From positions 62,001 through 126,000 of the forward strand of contig JAZUPB010000053.1 of assembly GCA_045604965.1 (NCBI GenBank): 64,000 bases of DNA, written 5' to 3'. Each line of letters starts with the position of its first letter. Positions within the stretch are counted from its first letter, which is position 1. Below are positions 26,037-35,888 of the stretch, in pieces. The stretch is from JAISGQ01 sp045604965. GTDB lineage: Bacteria; Bacillota; Clostridia; Oscillospirales; Acutalibacteraceae. The notes below the pieces were generated by a model, which saw only the letters and a list, made by a program, of their open reading frames with translations, was not told where the DNA came from and ran no database searches. The position numbers and the translations under genes were made by a program.

Positions 26037-26180
26037 AATATGCCTCTTTTCTGTTTTACCCTTTTGCCGCCTGCACGATATCTGCCGCGTCTGCTGCAAA
26101 AGCGTTTTTCGGCGGCAAGTTTTACTTCTTTTACATCTTTTGATATATCATTTTGGGAACTATTTGTCAATCACTAAGCA

Positions 26181-26212
26181 AAAAACCGCCTCTCATCTGA
26201 GCGGCGGTTTTT
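26181..26212 (-). terminator. Terminator of the V-ATPase operon
   Basis: On the minus strand AAAAACCGCC pairs with GGCGGTTTTT around a 12-nt loop, with a T-run right after the atpD stop. Confidence 0.9.
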
Positions 26213-26223
26213 CATTTGACATT

Positions 26224-26895
26224 TTATGCCAGGCCTTCGCGCATTCTGCGCTCCATTATGGTCTTTTCCACCATCATATCCTTGACCTTCATAAGTCTTG
26301 CGGTAGAGCTTCGCTCGTTTTCGTCAAGCTTCATTGTGATCATTCGTATGGTTTCAATATACTGAGGTATCATTACGTGCTCGAGTGCATTTACTCGGCG
26401 GCGTGTACGCTCGATCTCAGCAGCCAAGAGCTGCGTTGCCTTTTCCTTCTCAGCAAGTTCGAGAAGACTCGGCAGCAGATCCGACAGCTCATGAACAGCA
26501 GAATCCAGATCGCCCGATGTAAACGCAAAGGAATAAGGATAGATGTCCGCCGGATCGGGAGTTCTTGTCTTTGCATCGTAAACGGGAATATCCACGCTCA
26601 TAACGTTTTTAAAGGATACATCAAGAGATACCTCCTGCTTCGGCATAAGCAGAGCGGTGTCCATCATTTCGTCCTGCATAACGCTTCTGGCAAGGATAAA
26701 GCTCTTGTTTGCCTCTATTACAGCTGCCTCAACTCTTTCGCGCAGTGCTTTGTTCTCACGCACCAGATCGAGGAACTGACGCATAAGCTCGTCGCGCTTA
26801 TCCTTCAACAGCTTATGACCTCGTCTTGCTGTAGCAAGGCGCTTCTTCAGCCTTGACAGCTCCATACGGGTAGGATTTACATTTAAGGTTGCCAA
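26224..26895 (-). CDS. ntpD: V-type ATPase subunit D
   Basis: Central-shaft subunit, 223 aa, a long antiparallel coiled coil that turns inside the A3B3 head. The start NVNPTRMELSRLKKRLATARRGHKLLKDK is the clear family opening (residues 5-33). The C-terminal helix contains RRRVNALEHVMIP. It is the last gene of the nine-gene operon, 23 bases after subunit B, and is followed by a terminator. Confidence 0.95.
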   Translation of the reverse strand: MATLNVNPTRMELSRLKKRLATARRGHKLLKDKRDELMRQFLDLVRENKALRERVEAAVIEANKSFILARSVMQDEMMDTALLMPKQEVSLDVSFKNVMSVDIPVYDAKTRTPDPADIYPYSFAFTSGDLDSAVHELSDLLPSLLELAEKEKATQLLAAEIERTRRRVNALEHVMIPQYIETIRMITMKLDENERSSTARLMKVKDMMVEKTIMERRMREGLA

Positions 26896-26918
26896 TTATC
26901 ACACCTCCAAAATGGGTG

Positions 26919-28289
26919 TTATGCGTTGTAATACTTGTCGAGGAATTCATCCTTGATTCTCTTGAGCTCGCTTCTGGGGAGTATTCTCAGAAGCTCCCAG
27001 CCTACTTCGAGGGTTTCCTCGATGCTTCGGTTGGTATTATAGCCCTGAGATACATATTCCTTCTCAAAGCGGTCTGCAAACTCTGCATACAGCTTATCGA
27101 TATCAGTAAGTGCGGCTTCGCCGAGGATGACCATAAGTTCCTTGCTTTCTTTGCCTCGTGCATAAGCTGCAAATAGCTGGTTCATTGTATTGGCGTGGTC
27201 AGCTCTTGTCTTACCTTCACCGATACCCTTATCCTTAAGACGTGAAAGAGAAGGCAGAACATCAACAGGGGGCTGCAGTCCCTTTCTGTAAAGCTCACGG
27301 GAGAGGATTATCTGACCCTCAGTTATATATCCTGTAAGGTCGGGAATTGGGTGAGTCTTATCGTCTTCGGGCATTGTAAGGATAGGAATAAGAGTAATTG
27401 AACCGTCCTTGCCCTTGAGTCTTCCTGCTCGCTCGTAAAGACTTGCAAGGTCTGTATACATATAACCGGGATAGCCGCGTCGTCCGGGGATCTCCTTACG
27501 TGCGGCGGAAACCTCACGAAGTGCATCGGCATAGTTGGTGATATCGGTAATGATAACAAGAACGTGCATTCCCTTTTCGAATGCAAGATACTCAGCTGCT
27601 GTAAGGGCCATTCTCGGAGTTGCGATACGCTCGATCGCAGGGTCGTTTGCAAGGTTTACAAACATAACCGTTCTATCGATAGCACCTGTCTCGCGGAATG
27701 AATTTATAAAGAAGTTGGATTCCTCAAATGTAATACCAACTGCTGCAAAAACAACGGCGAACTGTTCGTCCTTGCCGCGCACCTTTGCCTGTCTTGCGAT
27801 CTGTGCAGCAAGCTGTGCGTGGGGAAGTCCGGAAGCTGAGAATATAGGAAGCTTCTGTCCGCGAACCAGTGTGTTAAGTCCGTCAATTGCAGAAATGCCT
27901 GTCTGGATAAATTCCTGAGGATAGTTTCTTGCAGCAGGGTTCATAGGCTGACCGTTTGTGTCCATTCTCTTGTCGGGAATGATATCGGGGCCGCCATCAA
28001 TAGGTCTTCCCAGACCGTCAAAAACACGGGCAAGCATATCTTCAGATACAGCGAGCTCCATACTTCTGCCAAGGAAACGAACCTTGCTGTCGGAAAGATT
28101 TATACCTGTACTTGATTCGAAAAGCTGTACCAGTGCGTCTGAACCGTTTACTTCGAGAACCTTGCAGCGTCTTGTTTCTCCGCTCGCAAGCTCGATTTCA
28201 CCCAGTTCATCATAGGTGACGCCTGAGACGCCGCGTACCAGCATAAGAGGACCTGTTACCTCTTCAATCGTTCTGTATTCCTTCGGCAT
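26919..28289 (-). CDS. ntpB: V-type ATPase subunit B
   Basis: Non-catalytic head subunit, 456 aa. The normal Walker A is absent, with PIFSASGLPHAQLA near residue 150 in its place, as expected for B subunits. The GRRGYPGYMYTDLA block near 270 and SLSRLKDKGIG near 345 are conserved. The start touches the stop of subunit A, indicating coupling. Confidence 0.97.
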   Translation of the reverse strand: MPKEYRTIEEVTGPLMLVRGVSGVTYDELGEIELASGETRRCKVLEVNGSDALVQLFESSTGINLSDSKVRFLGRSMELAVSEDMLARVFDGLGRPIDGGPDIIPDKRMDTNGQPMNPAARNYPQEFIQTGISAIDGLNTLVRGQKLPIFSASGLPHAQLAAQIARQAKVRGKDEQFAVVFAAVGITFEESNFFINSFRETGAIDRTVMFVNLANDPAIERIATPRMALTAAEYLAFEKGMHVLVIITDITNYADALREVSAARKEIPGRRGYPGYMYTDLASLYERAGRLKGKDGSITLIPILTMPEDDKTHPIPDLTGYITEGQIILSRELYRKGLQPPVDVLPSLSRLKDKGIGEGKTRADHANTMNQLFAAYARGKESKELMVILGEAALTDIDKLYAEFADRFEKEYVSQGYNTNRSIEETLEVGWELLRILPRSELKRIKDEFLDKYYNA

Positions 28290-30067
28290 CAGATATCCTC
28301 TCCTTTCCCTGCGTTTGCAATATCACGTGCCAGCTGCTCAAGGATAGATGCAGCTTCTGCAGCAACATTCTTTTCTTCCACATACTTGATTCTGCCGATT
28401 CTCTCTCTTGCGGGCAGCTTGACCAGTGCCTCAATATCAACACCTGTGTCGAGAGCCTCTGTTGACTGATCGAAATACTCAAGGACAAGCTTCATCATAA
28501 TGAGCTGCTTGGGCAGTGAGGTGTATGTGTCTATTTCGTGGAATGCATCCTGATGCAGATAGTCTTCACGTATAGAACGTGCTGCTTCGAGCTTCAGGCG
28601 ATCCGGCGCGGAAAGTGCATCCATACCTACCATCTTGACTATTTCCTCAAGCTCGGATTCCTCCTGCAGGAGATACATAATTCTGTCTCTGCTCTTCATC
28701 CACTCATCGCTTACGTTCTTGTCAAACCAGCCCTTGAGTGAATCAAGATAGAGCGAATAACTGTTAAGCCAGTTGATTGCCGGGAAGTGTCTCTTGTATG
28801 CAAGTCCCGAATCAAGTCCCCAGAACACCTTTACTATACGAAGTGTTGCCTGGGAAACGGGCTCTGAAATATCGCCGCCGGGAGGTGAAACCGCACCGAT
28901 AACGGAAAGTGCGCCGAGTCTCGGTTCAGAACCAAGGCTCTCTACAAGACCTGCACGCTCATAGAACTGTGCAAGACGGCTTCCGAGGTATGCAGGGTAA
29001 CCCTCTTCACCGGGCATTTCTTCCAGACGTCCTGACATCTCACGAAGAGCCTCTGCCCAACGGGACGTGGAGTCTGCCATAAGTGCTACACTGTAGCCCA
29101 TATCACGGAAATATTCCGCAATGGTTATACCTGTATATATAGATGCTTCACGGGCTGCAACAGGCATATCGGAAGTGTTCGCGATAAGCACTGTGCGCTC
29201 CATAAGGGATTTTCCTGTTTTCGGGTCAACAAGCTCGGGGAACTCGTTGAGAACGTCGGTCATCTCGTTGCCGCGCTCACCGCAGCCGATATATACAACT
29301 ATATCAGCCTCTGCCCACTTTGCAAGCTGATGCTGGACAACTGTCTTGCCTGAACCGAAAGGACCGGGAACAGATGCAACACCGCCCTTTGCTATCGGGA
29401 ACAGGGTATCAATAACTCGCTGACCTGTGATGAGCGGCATTTCGGGGCTGATCTTCTGCTTGTATGGTCTGCCCTTACGTACAGGCCACTTCTGCATAAG
29501 GGTAAGATTTTTGGTCTCGCCATCCGCAGTCTCAACGACGCAGACAGTATCAGTAACCGTATGCTCACCTGCGATGATATCCTTTACAACACCTGAGATG
29601 CCATATGGAACCATTATCTTCTGCGTAACGACATCGGTTTCCTTTACAGTACCGATAATATCGCCGCTCTGTACCTTTGCACCGACATACACAGCCGGCT
29701 CAAAGCGCCATTTTTTATCTCTCTTGAGAGAGGCTACCTGAATACCTCTTCTGATATTTGTTCCGCAGACCTTCATAATATCGTCCAGCGGACGCTGAAT
29801 ACCGTCATAAATGCTTGCAATAAGTCCCGGACCCAGCTCAACGCTCATAGGCTCACCTGTGCTTTCAACAGGTGCTCCCGGTCCGAGTCCGCTGGTCTCT
29901 TCATAAACCTGTATAGATGCCTTATCACCGTGCATTTCGATGATTTCACCTATCAGCTTTTCGTTGGAGACGTGCACAACGTCAAACATATTGGCATCTC
30001 GCATGCCGCTGGCTATAACAAGCGGTCCTGCGACCTTTTCAATTATTCCCTTGCTGGTCTTTGCCAT
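28289..30067 (-). CDS. ntpA: V-type ATPase catalytic subunit A
   Basis: Catalytic head subunit, 592 aa. Walker A GPFGSGKT lies near residue 235, the arginine/serine block ADSTSRWAEALREMSGRLEEMP near 330, and the long non-homologous insert typical of A subunits at about 110-190. It carries ATP hydrolysis or synthesis in the rotary enzyme. Two bases upstream of the ATG the GGAGGGTC-type site is strong. No unusual residues were seen. Confidence 0.97.
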   Translation of the reverse strand: MAKTSKGIIEKVAGPLVIASGMRDANMFDVVHVSNEKLIGEIIEMHGDKASIQVYEETSGLGPGAPVESTGEPMSVELGPGLIASIYDGIQRPLDDIMKVCGTNIRRGIQVASLKRDKKWRFEPAVYVGAKVQSGDIIGTVKETDVVTQKIMVPYGISGVVKDIIAGEHTVTDTVCVVETADGETKNLTLMQKWPVRKGRPYKQKISPEMPLITGQRVIDTLFPIAKGGVASVPGPFGSGKTVVQHQLAKWAEADIVVYIGCGERGNEMTDVLNEFPELVDPKTGKSLMERTVLIANTSDMPVAAREASIYTGITIAEYFRDMGYSVALMADSTSRWAEALREMSGRLEEMPGEEGYPAYLGSRLAQFYERAGLVESLGSEPRLGALSVIGAVSPPGGDISEPVSQATLRIVKVFWGLDSGLAYKRHFPAINWLNSYSLYLDSLKGWFDKNVSDEWMKSRDRIMYLLQEESELEEIVKMVGMDALSAPDRLKLEAARSIREDYLHQDAFHEIDTYTSLPKQLIMMKLVLEYFDQSTEALDTGVDIEALVKLPARERIGRIKYVEEKNVAAEAASILEQLARDIANAGKGEDI

Positions 30068-30088
30068 ACTGACCCTCCAATACGAGGT

Positions 30089-30409
30089 TTATTTATTGTT
30101 GAATATAATATCTGAGCCGACTGCCTTTTCCACAGCCTCTCGGACTCTTGCCATTCCTGCACCCGTATTACCCGTAACACCGGGAATCGGAATTATCGCC
30201 GGAACGGTAAGTTCGTCATATTTTGCTATTTCTGCCGTAAGCTCGGCAGCTGTTTTTTCTGTGATATAAATAACTGCATATTCACCGCCTGCCAAAGCAG
30301 AAAGAATACGTTTTGCATCTTCTTTGTTTTCAGCAGGATAAATATCGAGACCGAGAGCTGCAAAGCCGTAAATGCTGTCGCGTTCGCCTAAAACTGCGAT
30401 TTTGTACAT
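30089..30409 (-). CDS. ntpF: V-type ATPase subunit F
   Basis: Small shaft-associated regulatory subunit, 106 aa, with a Rossmann-like beginning MYKIAVLGERDSIYGFAALG. The central IYITEKTA strand and PAIIPIPG segment are typical. It lies between subunits C and A in the usual order. Confidence 0.93.
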   Translation of the reverse strand: MYKIAVLGERDSIYGFAALGLDIYPAENKEDAKRILSALAGGEYAVIYITEKTAAELTAEIAKYDELTVPAIIPIPGVTGNTGAGMARVREAVEKAVGSDIIFNNK

Positions 30410-30421
30410 TGCGAGCCCTCC

Positions 30422-31390
30422 TTAATACAGCTCGCGCAGGCGAGCTCTTACTTTTTCACTGCTTATGCCGTTTCTCTTTGCCGAAAGAATTATACGCACA
30501 GAGCGAATCTCAAGCTCTTTGGCACAAAGATATGCCGCCAGAGCATCGGGACCGAGAGACTTATATTTAGCAGGAGCAATAATATCGCGAAGCTTCTCAT
30601 CACTCCACTTTTCAAAGGCACTCATACCTTCACGCAGCTTTGCTGCCGCTTCGTCCGATACCTTCTCAATGTATGAAAGCAGTGATTCAACGCTGTCCAC
30701 TGCCGCTGTGCGCAATTCATTAAGATCAAGCTTGTCGCACGGGGCAAGGGATGCGTCCATAAAAGAAAGTGATTTCTTTGTTATCGCACAGCGCATTGCC
30801 ACCTTTATATCGGTGACAAATATTTTATGTTGTGCAAGAGCTTCCAGAAGCTCACCGCAGCCCTTTGCGGTCTCCGCAGTTGCCTCCAGACAGGCTTTGT
30901 CTATGATGGCCTCACCAAGCTGAGAATCTCTCGCCTCCACAAAAACCGTATAAGCCTGCTGAGCACATTCTCTCATATGCTCCGGCAGAAGCTCGTAATT
31001 CTTGGTTTTGATTGCCTCAAGAATCGTATCCGGCTCTACTGTAACAGGATATACGAGCATGTTTGTGTAATCAGCGCCGAGAATATAACTCTCTGTAATG
31101 GCTTTTAAATTGTGATAATCATTTGCTGTTTTGAGGGAATCAAACACAGCAATATCGGGAGCGATTTCATTTATGAGCTCCCACGCATTCTCCGACTCGG
31201 CTTTAAGAAGCTCACGTTCGGAGGCATACGACGCGCCCTTGCCGCCATAGCCCTTATCTGTCAGACGTTTTATACAATCCTCCACACCGGGCGATGATAG
31301 CAGCAGCTCAAGATCTGATTTTGTCAGCAGCTTGAGCTCATTGCACCTGATTCTGGCAACGGCATAGGCGTAATCTGTATCGCGCAGCAT
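30422..31390 (-). CDS. ntpC: V-type ATPase subunit C
   Basis: Socket subunit joining the central shaft to the proteolipid ring, 322 aa, all-helical. The family opening DTDYAYAVARIRCNE starts at residue 4, and YHNLKAI is near residue 92. The ATG at 31390 is chosen over 31411 because GGGAGG stands seven to eight bases upstream and the shorter form matches the family N-terminus. Confidence 0.93.
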   Translation of the reverse strand: MLRDTDYAYAVARIRCNELKLLTKSDLELLLSSPGVEDCIKRLTDKGYGGKGASYASERELLKAESENAWELINEIAPDIAVFDSLKTANDYHNLKAITESYILGADYTNMLVYPVTVEPDTILEAIKTKNYELLPEHMRECAQQAYTVFVEARDSQLGEAIIDKACLEATAETAKGCGELLEALAQHKIFVTDIKVAMRCAITKKSLSFMDASLAPCDKLDLNELRTAAVDSVESLLSYIEKVSDEAAAKLREGMSAFEKWSDEKLRDIIAPAKYKSLGPDALAAYLCAKELEIRSVRIILSAKRNGISSEKVRARLRELY

Positions 31391-31410
31391 ACTAAAACCT
31401 CCCTTCGGCA

Positions 31411-32001
31411 TCAGCCGAAGATGTACTTGTTCAGCTTGTCGCTGAGCTGTTCGCGCTTGCCGTCTATGAGGGACGCGAAGGTGCAGTTTATTTCGATTCC
31501 GCCGTAACGAAGGATAAGTCCTCCGTTGGTAACGGCGCTGTCAGAAGCCAGCTTAAGAGTGCCCTTTCCTGTAAGCTTTTCGTTGAGCTTCGGAATAAAG
31601 TCCGCAGGCATTCTCTTTTTATCCTCTTCGGAAAGCAGGATCTCTCCGTCGCCGCTCTCAGCATTTTTGCTTGCGAGACGGTGGAGAACGAGAAAATAGT
31701 CATTATCAGGCAACGAACGCAGCTTTGTGAGTGATTCGACGAAAACATCTTCTATGATTTCGCGCTGTGCGGCAAGATTTGCCTTTCTCAGCTGCTGTTC
31801 GGCGGATGAGGATGCTATTCGGTCTATGACCTTTGCATCTTCCTTGCCCTTTCCTATTATCTCCCTGCATTCGATCTCGGTTGCATTCATTGCGTCTTCT
31901 ATTATCTTGTCCGCTTCTGCCTGAGCGTTTTCGATAATCTCAGCAGCACTCTGCTCCGAATCGATTCTTATCTGTTCAATTATTCTTTCTAATCCGGTCA
32001 T
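31411..32001 (-). CDS. ntpE: V-type ATPase subunit E
   Basis: Peripheral-stalk subunit, 196 aa. The first 85 residues form a charged coiled coil rich in Ala and Glu (SAAEIIENAQAEADKIIED). The C-terminal globular part ends with GGLILRYGGIEINCTF, typical of E subunits that cap the head. Partner of the H/G-like subunit encoded first in the operon. Confidence 0.93.
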   Translation of the reverse strand: MTGLERIIEQIRIDSEQSAAEIIENAQAEADKIIEDAMNATEIECREIIGKGKEDAKVIDRIASSSAEQQLRKANLAAQREIIEDVFVESLTKLRSLPDNDYFLVLHRLASKNAESGDGEILLSEEDKKRMPADFIPKLNEKLTGKGTLKLASDSAVTNGGLILRYGGIEINCTFASLIDGKREQLSDKLNKYIFG

Positions 32002-32022
32002 TTTATGACCTCCCGAAATGTA

Positions 32023-32643
32023 TTAAGCAACTATGTCAGCTACGGAAGCTGCGACATCAGATGAAGTAATTGCGTCAGATGCGGATGCGATCATATCAGT
32101 GAGGCTTACATCAGCATTGGATATAACATTTACTGCCTCAACAACATCGCCTGCGTTTGCGTAGTTAGCAATCTGGAGAATTGAAAGGATGGAGATGAGA
32201 ACTGCGAAAATAGCATAGGTCTCAACCATTGCCGCGAGCATCATACCCTTACTCTGCTGGTCAGGCTTCTTTGCAACGATAGCAATACCGGAAACAGCGG
32301 TCTTGGACTGATATATAGCGGAATAGTAGCCAACAAATGTGATAGGCATACAAGCGATGAAATAAAGGATACCTGTTGCAAGATCAGGAGTGGTTCCGCC
32401 GAGAATACCGATCTGAGCAAGAAGCATAAAGGTGGTCAGAAGACCGTAGATGCCCTGAGTACCGGGGAGAAGCTGAAGAATAAGAACCTTCGAAAATTTC
32501 TTGGGATCTTCTGTTACAACACCTGCAGCTGCGTCACCTGCACGGGATACACCTGTTGCAGATCCGATACCGGGGAGAAGTGTTGCGAGAGCACCGCCTA
32601 AAAGTGCGATAATAAGACCAAGCTGAGACATAAATCCATTCAT
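32023..32643 (-). CDS. ntpK: V-type ATPase proteolipid subunit K, Na+-binding type, extended C-terminus
   Basis: Rotor-ring proteolipid of two fused hairpins (four membrane helices), 206 aa against about 156 for Enterococcus hirae NtpK. All residues that bind Na+ in the E. hirae ring have counterparts: Leu59, Thr62 and Gln63 in LLPGTQGIYG, Gln112 in AIYQSKT, and Glu141 in MVETYAI. The Na+ use is inferred from this. The last 48 residues after helix 4 are an Ala/Ser/Asp-rich tail not found in the usual protein. Start overlaps the subunit I stop by four bases. Confidence 0.95.
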   Translation of the reverse strand: MNGFMSQLGLIIALLGGALATLLPGIGSATGVSRAGDAAAGVVTEDPKKFSKVLILQLLPGTQGIYGLLTTFMLLAQIGILGGTTPDLATGILYFIACMPITFVGYYSAIYQSKTAVSGIAIVAKKPDQQSKGMMLAAMVETYAIFAVLISILSILQIANYANAGDVVEAVNVISNADVSLTDMIASASDAITSSDVAASVADIVA

Positions 32644-34652
32644 AATTCTTTTTCCTCCTCAAATTTAAAGGTTTTTGTTTTTGCAGAGAACGGTTTGAAC
32701 TCACGTCCGCCGCCCTCATAAAATTTACCGAAGAATTCAACATACTGCAGTCTGCAGGTATGCACATAACAGCCGATAAGGCTTATCAGTATATTCAGAA
32801 TGTGTCCTATTGCGCAGACGATAACCATTACTATCGCACCGGTCACACCGCCGCCGAACATAGATCCGATGGTATTGAAAACCTGACTTATAACACCTGT
32901 TGCCAGGGCAAGCGCCAGTATTCTCGAATAGGACAGGAAGTCTGAAAGATAGTTTGTCGCTCCGTACAGGTTGTACGCGCCTTTCAAAAGACTCTTCAAG
33001 GGGTTTTTGGAGCGTCCTGAAAGCAGAAGCACCATTATAAGTCCTGCAACCACGCACCAAAGACCGATCTTCTGGGCCAGAGGCGGAACTGTTATAATGT
33101 CCTGTCTGCCGAATATTCCGAGCAGCATATTGAGAGCGTATGTGATACCACCGCCGAGAAGCAACAGCCACGATACGCAATCGCCCAAAGCGCCGAGGAA
33201 ATCTTTGTTTTTGAGATTTGTGATGACTCCAAGCAATAAACCGGTGAACACGTGAAGTATACCGATCGCCACAGAGAAGAGAAGCATACTTACGGGATCC
33301 TTTATGGGGTCAAACCACAGGGGATTGACTACATTTTCCGTTGCTCCGTAGAATGTTCTGGCTATGACGTTGGGAAGGTCTCCGAAATAGCTTCCGAATA
33401 TCACTCCCCAGAATACGGAGCAAAGACCCGAGAACATAAACAGCTTCATATTCCGTCTTGCACTTCCCTCAGGCTTCAGGAAAAGAAGCACACCGCCGCA
33501 GGCCAGGAACATAATAAGTCCGTAACAGGCGTCGCCCAGCATTAGACCGAACAGCATATAATAGAAAATGGCAAGAACCGGAGTCGGATCGATATCCTTT
33601 TTGTTTGGCATCGAATACAGCTGAACTACCGTTTCGCCGCCTTCGGTTATTGCTCCGTTTCTGATGGCGGTCGGTTCTACATCTTTCTTTGACTGTTCAA
33701 TTTCTTCTACGTATGCACCTAAAGGCTCAAGTTCTTTTTTTAGCCTTTCGTATGCCTTTTTCGGCACCCAGCCTTCCATTATAAAGGCATGTCTGGTACA
33801 GGACAGACGTCCGAGCATTTCGTATTTCTCGCGGCGCATAATGTAATAATCAAGCATCTGAGCGAACAGCTCTCGCCTGTATTCATAGTGCTTTATGCTC
33901 TCTTCGTTTTCTTCTATCTGCCTGCTTGCGTTTTCTATTCGCTCCTCAAGTATTGCCATACTCTCCTTCGGTGAACGCTTGCTCACCTCAGGCGGTCTTG
34001 CAAAACCTATGGAACGAAGTGCATCTTCCATTTCCTGCGCTGCGCTTTCGTGTACAACTATAAACACACATGTGGAATCTGCCAGTTGTCCCGATGTTTC
34101 CGCATCATAAAGTGTAAGATTTGGATTCTTCCGTGCAACAAGTTCTTTTATTGTCTGTGAAGTATGAACTCCCGGAACCGTTCCGATAAAAGTCTTCGTT
34201 CTCCTGGTTCCCGCAAAACGCATAGAAACGTCAAGATCAAGCCAGGGCTTCAGGGCCTCTATACGAAGCTGCAGACGTAGTATATCCGTTTTCAGCTCTT
34301 CAATCTGTTTTTCTTTTCTCAGTATGCCGTAACATCGCTCAATGTTTCTGTCCGAACGCTCTACAATCGACAAGAACTCATCATTGCTCATAACGGGTCT
34401 GCCCCGATACGATGAGAGCATCTTCGGCTTGTATTCGGTGTATTTGTCAAGTATTTCGATCGCCTGCTCAAATACGTCAATTGTATTTGAAAAGCTTTCG
34501 ATCTGCTGTGAGGTATCGAGCTTTATCTTATCCTCCTGCGCCTTGACGTTTTCGATCTCGACTACGCCGAGCCGCTGCATCTTTTCAAGCACCATCTTGC
34601 GGTCACTCTGCAGCCCGTACACACCGATCTTCAACATTTTAAGCTTTGCCAT
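32640..34652 (-). CDS. ntpI: V-type ATPase subunit I
   Basis: Stator membrane subunit, 670 aa. The N-terminal 360 residues are soluble and helical with coiled-coil parts, reaching up to the stalks. The C-terminal half has seven to eight membrane helices, with the essential arginine in DFLSYSRILALALATGV near residue 590. It faces the rotor ring and forms the ion half-channels. Coupled to ntpK by a four-base overlap. Confidence 0.96.
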   Translation of the reverse strand: MAKLKMLKIGVYGLQSDRKMVLEKMQRLGVVEIENVKAQEDKIKLDTSQQIESFSNTIDVFEQAIEILDKYTEYKPKMLSSYRGRPVMSNDEFLSIVERSDRNIERCYGILRKEKQIEELKTDILRLQLRIEALKPWLDLDVSMRFAGTRRTKTFIGTVPGVHTSQTIKELVARKNPNLTLYDAETSGQLADSTCVFIVVHESAAQEMEDALRSIGFARPPEVSKRSPKESMAILEERIENASRQIEENEESIKHYEYRRELFAQMLDYYIMRREKYEMLGRLSCTRHAFIMEGWVPKKAYERLKKELEPLGAYVEEIEQSKKDVEPTAIRNGAITEGGETVVQLYSMPNKKDIDPTPVLAIFYYMLFGLMLGDACYGLIMFLACGGVLLFLKPEGSARRNMKLFMFSGLCSVFWGVIFGSYFGDLPNVIARTFYGATENVVNPLWFDPIKDPVSMLLFSVAIGILHVFTGLLLGVITNLKNKDFLGALGDCVSWLLLLGGGITYALNMLLGIFGRQDIITVPPLAQKIGLWCVVAGLIMVLLLSGRSKNPLKSLLKGAYNLYGATNYLSDFLSYSRILALALATGVISQVFNTIGSMFGGGVTGAIVMVIVCAIGHILNILISLIGCYVHTCRLQYVEFFGKFYEGGGREFKPFSAKTKTFKFEEEKEL

Positions 34653-34694
34653 ACGACATTCCTCCCTTCTTATTAAAGAGTGGGCCGTATTACC

Positions 34695-35018
34695 TTAGTT
34701 TATTATATCTGCGATTACAATATCCACAGCGGTTGGCAGCTTTTCCTTTGCCTGCTCTCTCAGTCTTTCGGCAATGGCTTTGCTTTCCGTTTCGCTGCTC
34801 TTCTGCCGTGCATCGGCGTTTTCACTCGCGTGGGCTTTTGCCTGATCCACAATTTTTTTTGCCTTAGCTATAGCTTCATCGTGAGCCTCAGAGGCTCTCT
34901 GCTTTGCCTCTGCCACGATCTCCGCGGCCTGTGCCTGTGCTCGTATTTCAGCTTCATAAGCGGCATTTTCGGCTTCCTCGATCAGTCTGATTGACTCCTT
35001 TGCCAAATTATTAACCAC
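34695..35018 (-). CDS. V-type ATPase peripheral-stalk subunit H/G-like
   Basis: The product is 107 aa, almost wholly alpha-helical and rich in Ala, Glu and Lys, as are the stalk subunits (NtpF/G or archaeal H) that pair with subunit E. It is the first gene of the operon, with AGAAAGGTGG in front. The start may be the TTG-rich region a few codons in; the coiled coil leaves length uncertain. Identity rests on position plus composition. Confidence 0.82.
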   Translation of the reverse strand: MVNNLAKESIRLIEEAENAAYEAEIRAQAQAAEIVAEAKQRASEAHDEAIAKAKKIVDQAKAHASENADARQKSSETESKAIAERLREQAKEKLPTAVDIVIADIIN

Positions 35019-35262
35019 CTTTCTGCAGTGAATTACAGTATTTACATTTACTGCAATTATTTATCACTTACTAATTAGCATAACATAGTTTTACCACTTT
35101 TACAAGCAAAAACTGGACTTATGAATGGACAAAAGAGTCAAAAATATACAGCAAACTCCTGTTTTTATGTAAATGTTTGTGAATATTTGCACAATCCGTA
35201 GCCAATCGCTCGAATTTAGTATATAATTAATTCAGCAAGCAAAGGAAAGGATGCAATCAATT

Positions 35263-35721
35263 ATGGAAAAAATTGCAAGCTTTACCGTTAATCACAATAA
35301 ACTTGAATGCGGACTGTATATTTCACGCCGCGACAACGGTATAGACACCTGGGATATTAGAACCGTCAAACCCAATACCCCTCCTTATATGGATCAAGCT
35401 GCTATGCATACAGTGGAACACCTCGGTGCAACTATCGTACGAAACAGTATGTATTCTAATAATATTGTATATTTCGGCCCTATGGGCTGCCGTACCGGTT
35501 TTTATCTTCTCACCAGAGAAATGAGTGACAAAGAAGTAGTTTCTCTAGTAAAGGATACATTTGAAAAGATCAGTCAATGGGACGAGCCCATTCCCGGTGC
35601 CGCACTTCCTGAAGAGTGCGGAAATTATCTCGAACACGATCTCGAGGGTGCTAAAAAAATAGCTGCCGGTTACACTGTTGTAATTAATTCCTGGACAGAA
35701 AATGACATTTTTTACAGCTGA
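35263..35721 (+). CDS. luxS: S-ribosylhomocysteine lyase LuxS
   Basis: Iron/zinc enzyme splitting S-ribosylhomocysteine to homocysteine and the AI-2 precursor; part of the activated-methyl cycle. The product is 152 aa. The metal site HTVEHLGA (near 53-60), the GPMGCRTGFYL block (near 78) and the late EECGNYLEHDL (Cys near 126) are all present. The ATG at 35263 fits the family N-terminus MEKIASFTVNH. An in-frame ATG at 35251 directly follows GGAAAGG and remains possible. Monocistronic; TATAAT at 35222-35227 is a likely -10. Confidence 0.95.
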   Translation: MEKIASFTVNHNKLECGLYISRRDNGIDTWDIRTVKPNTPPYMDQAAMHTVEHLGATIVRNSMYSNNIVYFGPMGCRTGFYLLTREMSDKEVVSLVKDTFEKISQWDEPIPGAALPEECGNYLEHDLEGAKKIAAGYTVVINSWTENDIFYS

Positions 35722-35800
35722 TTTACAGTCAATGTGCACATTTAAACTCCGCTTTTGTTAATTATATTTGCCGTAATTGTTTGAAGATTTCCAAAAAGGG

Positions 35801-35828
35801 TTGAAATGGGCGCAAAAGCTGATATAAT
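35801..35828 (+). promoter_or_regulatory. Promoter of the M23 peptidase gene
   Basis: TTGAAA (35801-35806) and TATAAT (35823-35828) with a 16-base spacer. Just downstream GTTACAA-TT-TTGTAAC (35840-35855) is an inverted repeat in the leader that could be an operator. Confidence 0.65.
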
Positions 35829-35888
35829 TAACGCCAGAAGTTACAATTTTGTAACCTCCCATTCTTAATCAGAGAGGAGCTTTAACGC

